DNA from: a virus
Length of the DNA stretch: 37,060 bases
Direction: 5' to 3' (one strand)
IMG/VR virus record: IMGVR_UViG_3300018080_000355
Location: 1-37,060 of that record
Shown here: positions 1 to 7,725 of the stretch, in pieces
Layout: the number at the start of each line of letters is the position of its first letter
Numbering within the stretch: the stretch's first letter is position 1
The notes under the pieces: generated by a model
What the model saw: only the letters and a program-made list of their open reading frames with translations
Database searches by the model: none
What the model was told of the DNA's origin: nothing
Made by a program: the position numbers and the translations under genes

Positions 1-1
1 A

Positions 2-220
2 AAGCAAAAGAAAATTGCACTAGCCCAGAGCGACCACGCTCCGGTAGTTCTTGAAATTTTAAAAGACTGTATGAAGAACACTTCGTTGGTTGATAAAAAA
101 TCTCAATGGGCTACGGTTGTAAATGCAATTACTTTAGACGTTCAAGGAACTTTATTAAGAGACGTTGCTGATTACCTGGAAAATATAAGGAAGGGTAGTT
201 TGCACGAACCTAAAGAATAA
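2..220 (+). CDS. Hypothetical protein, C-terminal part
   Basis: The reading frame is open from the left edge of the window to TAA at 218-220, so only the last 72 residues are visible. I do not recognise the family. The piece is mostly helical-looking and mixed in charge, with a run of hydrophobic residues alternating with charges (LEILKDCMKN, then LRDVADYLENI). It lies 3 nt before the next start and is co-directional with the virion genes, so it is probably part of the late operon. A portal or terminase C-terminus cannot be excluded, but nothing in the visible part supports it. Confidence 0.7.
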   Translation, partial: KQKKIALAQSDHAPVVLEILKDCMKNTSLVDKKSQWATVVNAITLDVQGTLLRDVADYLENIRKGSLHEPKE

Positions 221-223
221 TAT

Positions 224-700
224 ATGAAAGCAAAAGAACTCAAACGGGATAATTATACTGTACAGGTTGGCTATTCTAAAGAAGCAAAGAAAAAGAAGCT
301 GGTTAAGTTTATCTCTAAATCAGGTGATGAATTTGTTATCAGTGCTGACGAATTAGCCGGTATGCTTATTGGTGGTGTAAATTCAGAAACACTGGAAGCC
401 ACTTTTGTTGATTCTGAAAAGATAAACGTGGTTGAAGTTGGCAGACAGCTAGAAGCTGTTTTAGATAGAGATATGAAAAAAGGAGAAAAAATTCGAATGA
501 ATTATACTCATCCTTACCCACTTGAATTTGCTTTGATTGAACAAATCTGGGGAATTGCTAAAATAAAGATGGACGCTCCTTCTTTAACATTGTCTGAAGA
601 TTATATTGCTAAAAAGATTAAAGAAATTAAACCAGAACAGGAAGAGTTCTTAAAGAAATTTTATAAATCATTTAAAAACGTCGACTTAAAAGATAAATGA
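224..700 (+). CDS. Hypothetical protein, 158 aa
   Basis: The start is chosen on the A/T leader (AATATATG) 3 nt after the previous stop. The N-terminal third is Lys-rich and basic. The middle (about residues 30-75) looks beta-rich, and the C-terminal half is helical and charged with many Lys/Glu. There is no signal peptide, membrane segment or recognised motif. The stop overlaps the next start as ATGA, so the homing endonuclease gene is coupled directly onto its end. From its position before the scaffold and capsid genes it may be a late packaging or assembly accessory, but this rests on location only. Confidence 0.75.
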   Translation: MKAKELKRDNYTVQVGYSKEAKKKKLVKFISKSGDEFVISADELAGMLIGGVNSETLEATFVDSEKINVVEVGRQLEAVLDRDMKKGEKIRMNYTHPYPLEFALIEQIWGIAKIKMDAPSLTLSEDYIAKKIKEIKPEQEEFLKKFYKSFKNVDLKDK

Positions 701-1170
701 AAAAAATTAAACTAACACAAAATAAATTTGCTTTAGTTGATGATATTGATTTTATTACTTTAAATAAATATAAATGGTACACTTTTAAAAGTGGTAGAAA
801 TTTTTATGCAGCAACTAATCTTAAATTAAAAAATAATAAATTTAAAACAATTTTAATGCACAGGACTATAATGAACACACCTAATAGTAAAGATACTGAC
901 CATAAAGATGGAAATGGTTTAAATAATTGTAGAAATAATTTAAGAGTTTGTACTAGGTCAGAAAATTTAATGAATCAAGGAAAACAAAAAAATAACAAAA
1001 GCGGATTAAAAGGCGTGTCTTGGAATAATCTTAGAAAAAAATGGGTAGCTAGAATTTATTTTAATAACAAAAACAAACAATTAGGTTATTTTAAAAATAA
1101 GGTCGATGCTTACAAAGCATATTGTGATGCTTGTATAAAATATCACGGTAAATTTTATAAATTAAGTTAA
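697..1170 (+). CDS. HNH homing endonuclease with AP2 DNA-binding domain
   Basis: A 157-aa protein with the layout of free-standing phage HNH/AP2 endonucleases. An N-terminal section (VDDIDFITLNKYKW) leads to an HNH_3-type core with DHKDGNGLNN and NLRVCT around residues 65-90. An AP2-like domain follows (about 100-150), with SGLKGVSW, KKWVARI and QLGYF. Such enzymes nick or cut at an insertion site and spread their own gene. The DNA is visibly more A/T-rich, with more AAT/AAA/TTA codons than the neighbouring structural genes, which fits recent arrival. It starts by an ATGA overlap with the upstream gene. No intron boundaries are apparent. Confidence 0.9.
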   Translation: MKKIKLTQNKFALVDDIDFITLNKYKWYTFKSGRNFYAATNLKLKNNKFKTILMHRTIMNTPNSKDTDHKDGNGLNNCRNNLRVCTRSENLMNQGKQKNNKSGLKGVSWNNLRKKWVARIYFNNKNKQLGYFKNKVDAYKAYCDACIKYHGKFYKLS

Positions 1171-1193
1171 ATAATTAACACCCTATTACGGGT

Positions 1194-1232
1194 TAACCAT
1201 CGTCACCAGCCACGATACGGCTAGGAAAACAT
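1194..1232 (+). promoter_or_regulatory. Structured leader A (hairpin with ACGATAC loop)
   Basis: Directly before the 1233 start. CCAGCC (1206-1211) pairs with GGCT-A-GG (1219-1225, one bulged A) around the loop ACGATAC (1212-1218). The upstream ATCGT (1199-1203) is complementary to ACGAT in the loop, so either a compact H-type pseudoknot or an alternative hairpin is possible. The 3' side of the stem ends 7 nt before ATG. The second copy at 1871-1909 keeps the loop but changes the stem. Confidence 0.6.
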
Positions 1233-1835
1233 ATGGGAAACACAACAAAAACTCCAGAGGAGTTAAAAAAAGAAGAAGAAAAAAAGGCAGATGCAGAGGC
1301 TAAAAAAGCCGAAGCTGATGCAAAAAAGGCAGATGCGGCTGCTAAAAAAGCTGAAGAAGAAGCCAAAAAGGCGGAAGAAGAAGCTAATTTAAAGGCTGAA
1401 GAAGCCAAAAAAGCAGAAGAAGAAGCAGAAGCTAAGAGATTAGCCGATGCTGAAAAGCTTAAGAATGAAGTATCTTTATACAACGTTCTTGGGAAAAAGG
1501 TCAAAACTGAAGACTATTTTTTTAAAAATATTATTCCAGCAGGTTTTGCTGGGACTTGTGGAAAACCGGTCGACAGAGAAGATTTAATCAGCGTGTTTCA
1601 TAAGGTTTTTAAACCGGAGGACAATATATTGTTCTATAAACAAGTTGATAAAGAGGTATACATTGTAATTATTCCTCTAAAATATGCTACTGAAGTTGGT
1701 GATTCAGAAGATTCTCTCGAAGGAGATTTCCAGAAACACGCAATCTCATTTATCAATGAGGGTTCTGTGAACCTAGATACTATGAGACAGAAGTTAGAGA
1801 AAATTAACAAATTCGTAAAATACAGCGATAGATAA
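1233..1835 (+). CDS. Coiled-coil virion-region protein, 200 aa
   Basis: Starts at an AAAACATATG context. Residues about 8-75 are an almost pure Ala/Lys/Glu heptad run (repeats of KKAEEEA and KKADA), a long single helix or coiled coil. Residues about 80-200 form a separate mixed domain with hydrophobic strands such as VYIVIIPLKY. The exact function is unknown. Its position ahead of the scaffold and capsid genes suggests an assembly or head accessory role. Its leader closely matches that of the scaffold gene, suggesting the two are expressed in the same way. Confidence 0.8.
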   Translation: MGNTTKTPEELKKEEEKKADAEAKKAEADAKKADAAAKKAEEEAKKAEEEANLKAEEAKKAEEEAEAKRLADAEKLKNEVSLYNVLGKKVKTEDYFFKNIIPAGFAGTCGKPVDREDLISVFHKVFKPEDNILFYKQVDKEVYIVIIPLKYATEVGDSEDSLEGDFQKHAISFINEGSVNLDTMRQKLEKINKFVKYSDR

Positions 1836-1836
1836 T

Positions 1837-1865
1837 TTGCGAAGGAGTTTAAAACATTGTATAAT
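1837..1865 (+). promoter_or_regulatory. Sigma70-type promoter for the scaffold/capsid genes
   Basis: TTGCGA (1837-1842), a 17-nt spacer and TATAAT (1860-1865). The predicted transcription start is near 1872. That would place the structured leader (TAACCATCGG onward) at the very 5' end of the mRNA, about 38 nt before the 1910 start. The -10 is perfect and the -35 matches at TTG and the final A. Confidence 0.55.
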
Positions 1866-1870
1866 TAAAT

Positions 1871-1909
1871 TAACCATCGGAGCCGTTCACGATACGAGCG
1901 GATAAACAT
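1871..1909 (+). promoter_or_regulatory. Structured leader B (hairpin with ACGATAC loop)
   Basis: Shares TTAACCATCG, the exact loop ACGATAC and the final AAACATATG with leader A. Its stem is different: CCGTTC (1883-1888) with GAGCGG (1896-1901), including one G-T wobble. Upstream ATCG (1876-1879) complements CGAT (1890-1893) inside the loop. The stem ends 8 nt before the scaffold start. Stem change with loop conservation is what a selected RNA structure would show. Confidence 0.6.
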
Positions 1910-2902
1910 ATGGATAATATAAAAGAAGAACAAAAGATAGAGACACCTTCAACTCCACCAGTAGAGGAACCTGTAAAGGAACCTGAAGTGGAGGATGAAT
2001 CAGAGCTTGATAAAGAGCTCGAGGAATCAATTGAAGCTGTTAAAGCTGGAAAAGAGCTAGCACCAGAACCTGCAAAGGAACCGGAGCCAGCCAATCCTGA
2101 AGAACCAAAGGTGGAGACACCGGAGGAACCAAAGGTGGAGGACCCCAGCACCCCTCCAGCTGCTGAAGAACCAGTTGAGGAAGAAAAGCCAGGTGAATAC
2201 GATTATCGTATTCCCAATAAGGGTAAATTCGAGTCTGACGAGTCTTATGAAAAGCGAATTGAGCTTTTAGACCTCGTTAAGAAACGAAAGCTTGCCAAGA
2301 CTGAAGAGCAAAAAGCAGCAATATCAGAAGAAATTAAGACTGCCAAAGGGCAACTAAAAACTCTTAATGGAACTGATAGGTTCGTCAATCCTCTAAATGA
2401 AAAAAAAGAGGAGAAGCCAACCACCCCGGTAGAAGAAAAGACGGAAGAAGAATTAGCTTTGGAAGCTGACAAAGAACGTCTTAAACAGCTGGGTGGAGCG
2501 ACGAAGGAGGACATCGAAGAGATTGTCAAACGCGAACGCTTAGCCTCGGAAGTTAAGACAACATTGGATACTTTTATTGATAGACACGATGAGCTTAAAG
2601 ATGAAGACGCGAGAGAAGTTTTCTTTGACTTTGTGGACAATAACTACAAATGGCAAGGAAAATCTGGTAAAGACCTTATGACGGTCTTAGAACTAGCTCG
2701 CGAAAGTATGTTTAAACCATCTGAAACTATTCAAGAGAGGGTACTGAAAGGTGCCAACGTCCAAGAAAAAGTTAATGCTATGCAGTTCCCAGGTGGAACA
2801 GTAGCAAAGACAGAGGTCTCACCAGAGATGCAAAAGTCCATTGATGAACTTGTTGCAACTGGTATGTCAGAAGAAAAAGCCATTGAACTTCTATCGGATT
2901 AA
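1910..2902 (+). CDS. Scaffolding-type capsid assembly protein
   Basis: A 330-aa, strongly acidic protein lying two genes before the major capsid protein. Residues 1-90 are rich in Pro/Glu with repeated EEPKVE-type units and look disordered. Residues about 95-200 are charged helices, and 200-300 are further helical. The C-terminus (MQKSIDELVATGMSEEKAIELL) resembles the small helix pair at the end of many phage scaffolds. Scaffolds of this kind template the procapsid and then leave or are cleaved. No protease motif is visible. It has its own promoter-like sequence and structured leader. Sequence similarity alone is weak; position and composition carry the call. Confidence 0.7.
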   Translation: MDNIKEEQKIETPSTPPVEEPVKEPEVEDESELDKELEESIEAVKAGKELAPEPAKEPEPANPEEPKVETPEEPKVEDPSTPPAAEEPVEEEKPGEYDYRIPNKGKFESDESYEKRIELLDLVKKRKLAKTEEQKAAISEEIKTAKGQLKTLNGTDRFVNPLNEKKEEKPTTPVEEKTEEELALEADKERLKQLGGATKEDIEEIVKRERLASEVKTTLDTFIDRHDELKDEDAREVFFDFVDNNYKWQGKSGKDLMTVLELARESMFKPSETIQERVLKGANVQEKVNAMQFPGGTVAKTEVSPEMQKSIDELVATGMSEEKAIELLSD

Positions 2903-2931
2903 ATTAACTAATCCCTTAAAGTACAATTTAT

Positions 2932-3345
2932 ATGGCTACTGTAAAACAGGCTACTATAAAGAATACTCGAGATATTCGTACAGCTAATAAAGCGTCTGAT
3001 GTGGCTACTACTCTTGGTAATATAATGGCAATAACCGCTGGGTTAGCCGTTGATGCCGATAGTGGTACTGTCGCAGCAGATTTCTTGGGTATCTGCAATC
3101 AAACAATTGCAGCCGCTGCCGCTGAAACTCGAGTGGACTATATAGTTCCATCAGATGAAGATACCTTCATCATCTCAACAGCTAATAATTCAGATGCAGA
3201 CCATAACGGTCAGCAAATGGTTCTTAGCAATGCTACAACTGCAAATAACACAGGGACTACTGATACCGATGGTATTGTAGTACAAGTCGAACCCTATGGA
3301 GCAGCTTCAGACAAGCTTATAGTATGTAAGTTTGTGACTTTATAA
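2932..3345 (+). CDS. Probable head decoration/stabilisation protein
   Basis: A 137-aa protein rich in Ala, Thr and Asp with an alternating beta pattern and few charged helices, directly before the major capsid gene. Small beta-rich proteins between scaffold and coat genes are usually decoration or cement proteins that bind the outside of the shell. A segment of the type DSGTVAADFLGI resembles the DUF2190-like layout, but I cannot assign the family firmly. The leader (CAATTTATATG) has no Shine-Dalgarno sequence. Confidence 0.6.
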   Translation: MATVKQATIKNTRDIRTANKASDVATTLGNIMAITAGLAVDADSGTVAADFLGICNQTIAAAAAETRVDYIVPSDEDTFIISTANNSDADHNGQQMVLSNATTANNTGTTDTDGIVVQVEPYGAASDKLIVCKFVTL

Positions 3346-3369
3346 TTCATTTAAAATAACTACAAATAT

Positions 3370-4407
3370 ATGCAAGGTACAATAAATGATTATGCAGTCA
3401 TCGTTAACAATGTCTTGAAGCACATCGCCCCAAAAACTTCTCCAACTGTTAGAAGTGAATACTTAGACTTTATGTATAAGGTATCTGACAGTGAAAGAAC
3501 TTATACTGACGTAGGTGTTACAGGACTTGGAATGGCTCAAATAATCCCAGATGGTGGTATCGGAGCTTCTGATGCCCCAATTCAAGGTTACTCAAAAAAT
3601 TACGTTCAAATGCACTTTACTAAAAAAGTACGTTTGACTTTCCAAAGTAATTTCTTCTTGTTTGAATCTGCAGCCGCTAAAATTAAAGGCTCTGTCAAAT
3701 CAAAAGTTTTAGAAGGAAAAAATGCTATCGAACACGCTAAGAATTATTTGGCTCAAAGTTTGTTAGCACAAGGATTCGATACTTCATTCACTTGGACTCC
3801 AATTAACGCAGTAGGAACTTCAACTCCTGTTGCAACTGTTGGTGCCGATGCTGTTGAATATTGGTCACAGGCTCACCCTCGTGAAGACGGTGGTACAGCT
3901 TGGTCAAATGTTATTGTGGACGGTGCTACTAGCTCACCACAATTCACTTATTCATCTCTATTAGCTGCTCGTAGATTACATTCAGTTAAGAAAGATGGTC
4001 GTGGTATGCCTTTAATCTCTGAATTAGACACTTTGGTCTGCCGAAGAGGTTCAACCACAGCTCAATATGCCAAAACTATTAAAGGTACTATTGATAAAGG
4101 TTTGGCTCCACAGCAAACCAACTTATTCAATAATGCTCCTGCAACCGAAACATTCAAAATCGTTGAATTGTCTCCTTACCAAAATCTTGGTTTGGACGGT
4201 CTAATGTGGGGTATGTTTGATTCTAAGATGGTTAATGAAGATTACGGCTTCAAATATATCGAGGCGTTACCAACTCGTGCAGAACCTGCAGTAGTTGACT
4301 TGCTAGGCAATCAGGACTTGGTACTTAACTTTAACTCTCTTGCTGTTATGGGTGCTTCTGACCTTCGAGGTTGGATGTGGTCTGACGGTGATGGTGCTAC
4401 TGTTTAA
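3370..4407 (+). CDS. Major capsid protein (HK97-fold, probable)
   Basis: 345 aa, following scaffold and decoration genes. The segment SSLLAARRLHSVKKDGRGMPL resembles the Mu gpT/HK97-like coat pattern in which a long helix is followed by a basic loop ending in G-x-P. A conserved-looking C-terminal region (LGNQDLVLNFNSLAV, LRGWMWSDGD) would form the axial domain. The N-terminal 60 residues lack an obvious cleaved delta domain. Codon choice is clean and the gene is followed by a strong hairpin, as expected for a highly expressed coat gene. The exact coat lineage is uncertain. Confidence 0.75.
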   Translation: MQGTINDYAVIVNNVLKHIAPKTSPTVRSEYLDFMYKVSDSERTYTDVGVTGLGMAQIIPDGGIGASDAPIQGYSKNYVQMHFTKKVRLTFQSNFFLFESAAAKIKGSVKSKVLEGKNAIEHAKNYLAQSLLAQGFDTSFTWTPINAVGTSTPVATVGADAVEYWSQAHPREDGGTAWSNVIVDGATSSPQFTYSSLLAARRLHSVKKDGRGMPLISELDTLVCRRGSTTAQYAKTIKGTIDKGLAPQQTNLFNNAPATETFKIVELSPYQNLGLDGLMWGMFDSKMVNEDYGFKYIEALPTRAEPAVVDLLGNQDLVLNFNSLAVMGASDLRGWMWSDGDGATV

Positions 4408-4414
4408 GTTAGCC

Positions 4415-4463
4415 TTTCTCTTGAGCTCCCGAATTATCGGGAGTTCAGATAGGAAGTAAGTTA
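4415..4463 (+). terminator. Post-capsid hairpin element (copy 1)
   Basis: Nine-bp stem GAGCTCCCG (4423-4431) with CGGGAGTTC (4438-4446), one G-T wobble, loop AATTAT. It is flanked by TTTCTCT (4415-4421) and GATAGGAAGTAAGTTAA after it. No T-run follows, so it is a weak intrinsic terminator. It may instead be an mRNA 3'-end stabiliser or processing site. A matching element follows the collagen-like gene at 14797-14845. Confidence 0.5.
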
Positions 4464-4489
4464 ACTTAATATAACTAATTTAAAAACAT

Positions 4490-4819
4490 ATGTTACAAGA
4501 CGCACACACAGCCAAAACATCAATTTCTGTTACAGCAACAGCAGGGGCAACCACTGCTATCGTAGCTGCACAAGCAGATGCGTGGATTTATATTCACGAA
4601 TTAGTTGGCGATTTAGCCGCTGATGGTACATTAGCTATCAAATGTGGAACTGACACTGTAGCTACTTTTAATTTGGATGCCGGTCAAGGTATAACGCTTC
4701 AAGATGAGGCAGGACACGATGGTGTGCCAAGATTCAAGTGTAAACCAGGCGATGCTTTCAATTTAACGGTAACTGGTGGAGACTTTATTGGTTCCTGCGA
4801 CTACAGTTTAAGATACTAA
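4490..4819 (+). CDS. Small beta-sandwich virion protein
   Basis: 109 aa, starting at AAAACATATG. The alternating pattern (SISVTATAGATTAIVA, then WIYIHELVGDL, TLAIKCGTD, FNLTVTGG, CDYSLRY) is that of small all-beta phage proteins often found near capsid or fibre genes. It has no signal peptide or catalytic motif. It could be a second decoration protein or a head-fibre base. The sequence supports the fold type better than the role. Confidence 0.6.
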   Translation: MLQDAHTAKTSISVTATAGATTAIVAAQADAWIYIHELVGDLAADGTLAIKCGTDTVATFNLDAGQGITLQDEAGHDGVPRFKCKPGDAFNLTVTGGDFIGSCDYSLRY

Positions 4820-4834
4820 ACTAACTCTAAAAAT

Positions 4835-5446
4835 ATGGCAGAAGAATTCACTACTGAACAAAAGCAACAACTCAAAACTTGGGCTGAACAGAGAGATGAA
4901 CTTCTTTCTGGTATTAGTGTTTTAAAAACAGAAAAAGAAAAACTTGAGTCCAAAAACAAAGAGTTAGCTAGTTCACGTTCTGAAATCGAAGCCGCGATGA
5001 ATGTCATCAAAGGCAGGATTGAAGAACTAAAAATTAAAGAGAAGGAATTACCAGAGGTTATTTCTAAAGAAGTTGCATTTTTTCAGTCCAAAAAGACTTC
5101 TCTGGAATCTGAAATTACTGTTTTGCAAAAATTACTTAATGTTCTACAACCACAGAAGGAAGGATTGGAAGCAGACATTGCAAACGCTCTTGCTGTTTTT
5201 GAAGTTATCAAAGGTGAGACACTTTTGTTAGATAAAGTTGTAGACAAAGTAACCGTTGTTAGTAAACAAAATACTGATAAAATCAATACATTGGTAACTG
5301 GATTAGCAGCTAGTCTTGAAGAGATTATTGCTGTGAATAAAAAGAACGTCCAAGAAACCAATGTTGTTTTAGATAAATTACCAAGATTGTTAATGGATAT
5401 GCAGAAGAGAGGATTGATTAAACCAAAACAATCAATAACTAAGTAG
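4835..5446 (+). CDS. Coiled-coil protein, 203 aa
   Basis: Two long helical stretches rich in Lys/Glu/Leu (about residues 8-75 and 80-120) are followed by a helical segment with DKVVDKVTVVSKQNTDKINTL and a basic tail (KRGLIKPKQ). There is no membrane segment. Coiled-coil proteins between coat and fibre genes may form a fibre stalk or a tail accessory, but nothing more specific can be read. The leader AAAAATATG follows 16 nt after the previous stop. Confidence 0.65.
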   Translation: MAEEFTTEQKQQLKTWAEQRDELLSGISVLKTEKEKLESKNKELASSRSEIEAAMNVIKGRIEELKIKEKELPEVISKEVAFFQSKKTSLESEITVLQKLLNVLQPQKEGLEADIANALAVFEVIKGETLLLDKVVDKVTVVSKQNTDKINTLVTGLAASLEEIIAVNKKNVQETNVVLDKLPRLLMDMQKRGLIKPKQSITK

Positions 5447-5462
5447 CATAGAGATTAAATAT

Positions 5463-5948
5463 ATGAGTAATCTAGCAAACAAATCAGTAGCTTCTCCTGT
5501 GTGGTTGTTTCCTCCAATAATAGAGTGGTATGACCCAACAGGAGGTTTACCAGTTGACCCAGAAATTGGGGATAGATATGGAGCAGATGCCACAGCAGAA
5601 GGCTGGACTATTGATTATATTTATGAATGGGATGGTGCAGAATGGGTTGAATACCCACCAGAAGAAGGGTGGATGATTTGGGACTTATTAGGGTTGATAT
5701 TTTGGGTTTTCTTTTCAGGTGGTTGGATGGAGGTTGGTGCTGGTGTATTTATTCCATATACAGGAGCTACTGATGATATAGATTTAGGAACTCGTTCATT
5801 AAGCACATCTGGAAATTTAGGTTTTTATGGAGTTACCCCTGTTGACCAACCAGATACAGTTGTAGATGCTAATGGAACATTAGAAGATGCAACTACAAAA
5901 ATAAATCAAATAATAGACAGATTACAGGAAGTAGGATTGATAGCATAA
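5463..5948 (+). CDS. Fibre protein with DUF2793-like domain
   Basis: 161 aa. Residues about 10-100 match the DUF2793-type pattern of phage fibre subunits: Pxx[22 protein letters not shown], then [10 protein letters not shown] linker [17 protein letters not shown] leads to the C-terminal motif [15 protein letters not shown] and a short helix ([12 protein letters not shown]). That closing motif is common at fibre ends and probably drives trimer formation. Its first residues (MSNLANKSV) resemble those of the next fibre (MSYLANQV), which may be a shared attachment peptide. Confidence 0.65.
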   Translation: MSNLANKSVASPVWLFPPIIEWYDPTGGLPVDPEIGDRYGADATAEGWTIDYIYEWDGAEWVEYPPEEGWMIWDLLGLIFWVFFSGGWMEVGAGVFIPYTGATDDIDLGTRSLSTSGNLGFYGVTPVDQPDTVVDANGTLEDATTKINQIIDRLQEVGLIA

Positions 5949-5967
5949 ACATTTAATTAAAAATCAT

Positions 5968-6741
5968 ATGAGTTACTTAGCAAATCAAGTAGGCGACCCA
6001 TTCAACCTTGGATGGTTTGCCACACCAGAGGCTTTAAGAGCCGCTTATCCTGTCGCAGCTGACGGTTATTTTGCTTTTGTTGGGTCTACCGATACAGTTT
6101 GGACTTGGGATTCTGATACTAATGATTGGGTTGATACTGGCACGGCTGGTCCTCAAGGTCCTACTGGTCCTACTGGTCCTACTGGATATACTGGTTCAGC
6201 TGGCTCTGCTTCAAATACTGGTGCCACTGGTTATACTGGCTATACTGGTCCAGATGGTAATACTGGTGCAACAGGTCCTACCGGTTACACTGGTCCAGAT
6301 GGTTCAGCTTCAGCCACTGGTGCCACAGGTCCTACTGGTCCTGACGGTCCTACAGGTCCTACTGGCTATACCGGTCCTCAAGGTTTTGCAACAAATACTG
6401 GTGCGACTGGATATACTGGTCCGACAGGCTATACTGGTCCACAAGGAATACAGGGAGACACTGGAGACACTGGTCCCGATGGTCCAACTGGTCCAACCGG
6501 TCCAACTGGTTATACTGGTCCAGATGGTCCTCAAGGTGCCACTGGTCCAACTGGTTATACTGGTCCAGATGGTCCTCAAGGTGCTACTGGATATACCGGA
6601 TATACTGGTCCTATTGGTCCAACTGGATATACAGGTCCTACAGGTCCAACTGGTTATACCGGAGATATCGGTCCAACTGGATATACTGGTCCCGCAGGAG
6701 CTGGTTCAGGAAGTAATGCTTTCTCTTGGTTTATTAATTAA
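5968..6741 (+). CDS. Collagen-like fibre protein 1
   Basis: 257 aa. An N-terminal domain (residues 1-58) contains [12 protein letters not shown] and [18 protein letters not shown], a typical attachment domain of phage fibres. About 190 residues of Gly-X-Y triplets follow, mainly GPT, GYT, GPD and GAT, then a short end ([11 protein letters not shown]). Phage collagen-like proteins form triple-helical rods that extend adhesins from the virion. Pro lies in X and Thr in Y. Three breaks of the form G-x-A-S/T-x-T-G recur. Part of the coding DNA is identical to part of the next gene. Confidence 0.85.
   Translation: MSYLANQVGDPFNLGWFATPEALRAAYPVAADGYFAFVGSTDTVWTWDSDTNDWVDTGTAGPQGPTGPTGPTGYTGSAGSASNTGATGYTGYTGPDGNTGATGPTGYTGPDGSASATGATGPTGPDGPTGPTGYTGPQGFATNTGATGYTGPTGYTGPQGIQGDTGDTGPDGPTGPTGPTGYTGPDGPQGATGPTGYTGPDGPQGATGYTGYTGPIGPTGYTGPTGPTGYTGDIGPTGYTGPAGAGSGSNAFSWFIN
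6148..6711 (+). repeat. Collagen-like repeat tract 1
   Basis: In-frame 9-nt based repeats (GGT-CCT-ACT, GGT-TAT-ACT and variants) coding for Gly-X-Thr triplets. Higher-order 45-nt units coding for [15 protein letters not shown] occur near the 3' end. Because the repeats lack stops in other frames, long false reading frames run through the same DNA on both strands. Confidence 0.85.
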
Positions 6742-6756
6742 AATAATTAAAAATAT

Positions 6757-7704
6757 ATGCAAACTTTAATTTTAGATGCAGTTACAAAAACAATATCATT
6801 AGTCTTAGCCGGGGCTAAAGATACTAATGACTGTGACATCGTCGCAGCTTGGGCTGACGATGACGGCACTGATTTTGTAGAGGGGTCAACTGATTTGGTA
6901 TCTAATGGAACCACACCAGTGACCGTTGTTGCAGCTCCTGGTGCTGATACTCGCAGAGTCATTAAATCAATATCTGTTTATAATGCCGACTTAGCACCGG
7001 TTACTTTTTCAATTAGTTTAATTAGTGCAGGTGGTACTAGGGTAGTAGCTAAAGTTACTTTAGCAATTGGCGATACTTGGACGACGGATGGAACTTATGA
7101 TAGTGCCGGACAATTAAAGTGTGTTGGTGGAGACACTGGTCCAACCGGTCCAACTGGTCCTCAAGGTCCAACTGGTCCAACCGGATATACCGGTCCTCAA
7201 GGTGCCACTGGTCCAACTGGTTATACTGGTCCAGATGGTCCTCAAGGTGCCACTGGTCCAACTGGTTATACTGGTCCAGATGGTCCTCAAGGTGCAACCG
7301 GATATACTGGTTACACTGGATATACTGGTCCAGAGTCAGTAACTTTGACTAATACTGTAACTCTAACTAATAAGCGAATTACTCCACGAGTAAGCACGGA
7401 AGCAAGTTCGGCAACACCGACAATCAATACAGATAATGTGGATGCTCACTCAATTACAGCTTTAGCAACAGCAATTACATCAATGACAACTAACTTAAGT
7501 GGAACACCGACAAATTTCCAAAAACTTATTATAAGAATAAAAGATAATGGAACGGCTCGTGCAATAGCTTGGGGTGCTTCATTTGAAGCAAAGGGTGTAG
7601 ATTTACCAACTACAACAACAATATCAAAGGTCTTAACAGTCGGATTTATTTACGACACAGTTACTTCTAAATGGGGATGTGTAGCAAAATCAGAAGAAGA
7701 ATAA
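6757..7704 (+). CDS. Collagen-like fibre protein 2 with globular ends
   Basis: 315 aa in three parts. Residues 1-122 form a beta domain ([34 protein letters not shown]). Residues about 124-192 are Gly-X-Y collagen-like triplets. Residues 193-315 form a C-terminal domain starting [10 protein letters not shown] and including [13 protein letters not shown] and [14 protein letters not shown], a widespread fibre end domain in environmental phages. It probably assembles as a trimer beside fibre 1. An 86-nt stretch (7210-7295) is identical to 6499-6584 in fibre 1, indicating recombination between the two genes. Confidence 0.8.
   Translation: MQTLILDAVTKTISLVLAGAKDTNDCDIVAAWADDDGTDFVEGSTDLVSNGTTPVTVVAAPGADTRRVIKSISVYNADLAPVTFSISLISAGGTRVVAKVTLAIGDTWTTDGTYDSAGQLKCVGGDTGPTGPTGPQGPTGPTGYTGPQGATGPTGYTGPDGPQGATGPTGYTGPDGPQGATGYTGYTGYTGPESVTLTNTVTLTNKRITPRVSTEASSATPTINTDNVDAHSITALATAITSMTTNLSGTPTNFQKLIIRIKDNGTARAIAWGASFEAKGVDLPTTTTISKVLTVGFIYDTVTSKWGCVAKSEEE
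7129..7335 (+). repeat. Collagen-like repeat tract 2
   Basis: Gly-X-Y coding repeats, mostly 45-nt units for [15 protein letters not shown] in near-perfect tandem. The stretch 7210-7295 equals 6499-6584 base for base. Confidence 0.85.
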
Positions 7705-7725
7705 AAAAACTAATATAAATAATAT

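Noticed and set aside
1193-1504. Antisense Ala/Ser-rich frame opposite the coiled-coil gene
   Set aside because: Reverse-complement shadow of the Ala/Lys/Glu repeats; no leader and no known family.
1842-1847. AAGGAG as a Shine-Dalgarno site
   Set aside because: It is more than 60 nt before the next ATG and lies within the promoter spacer, so it cannot direct that start.
6071-6769. Long reading frame in the second frame through the collagen-like gene (232 aa, Leu/Val-rich)
   Set aside because: It exists because the 9-nt repeats lack stops in this frame. Its product is a low-complexity Leu/Val/Pro string and the collagen frame clearly is the selected one. The same applies to frames at 7121-7342, 14148-14504 and those on the opposite strand.
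6148-7335. CRISPR array or minisatellite
   Set aside because: Repeats are in frame and code for Gly-X-Y triplets, with no unique spacers of constant length.
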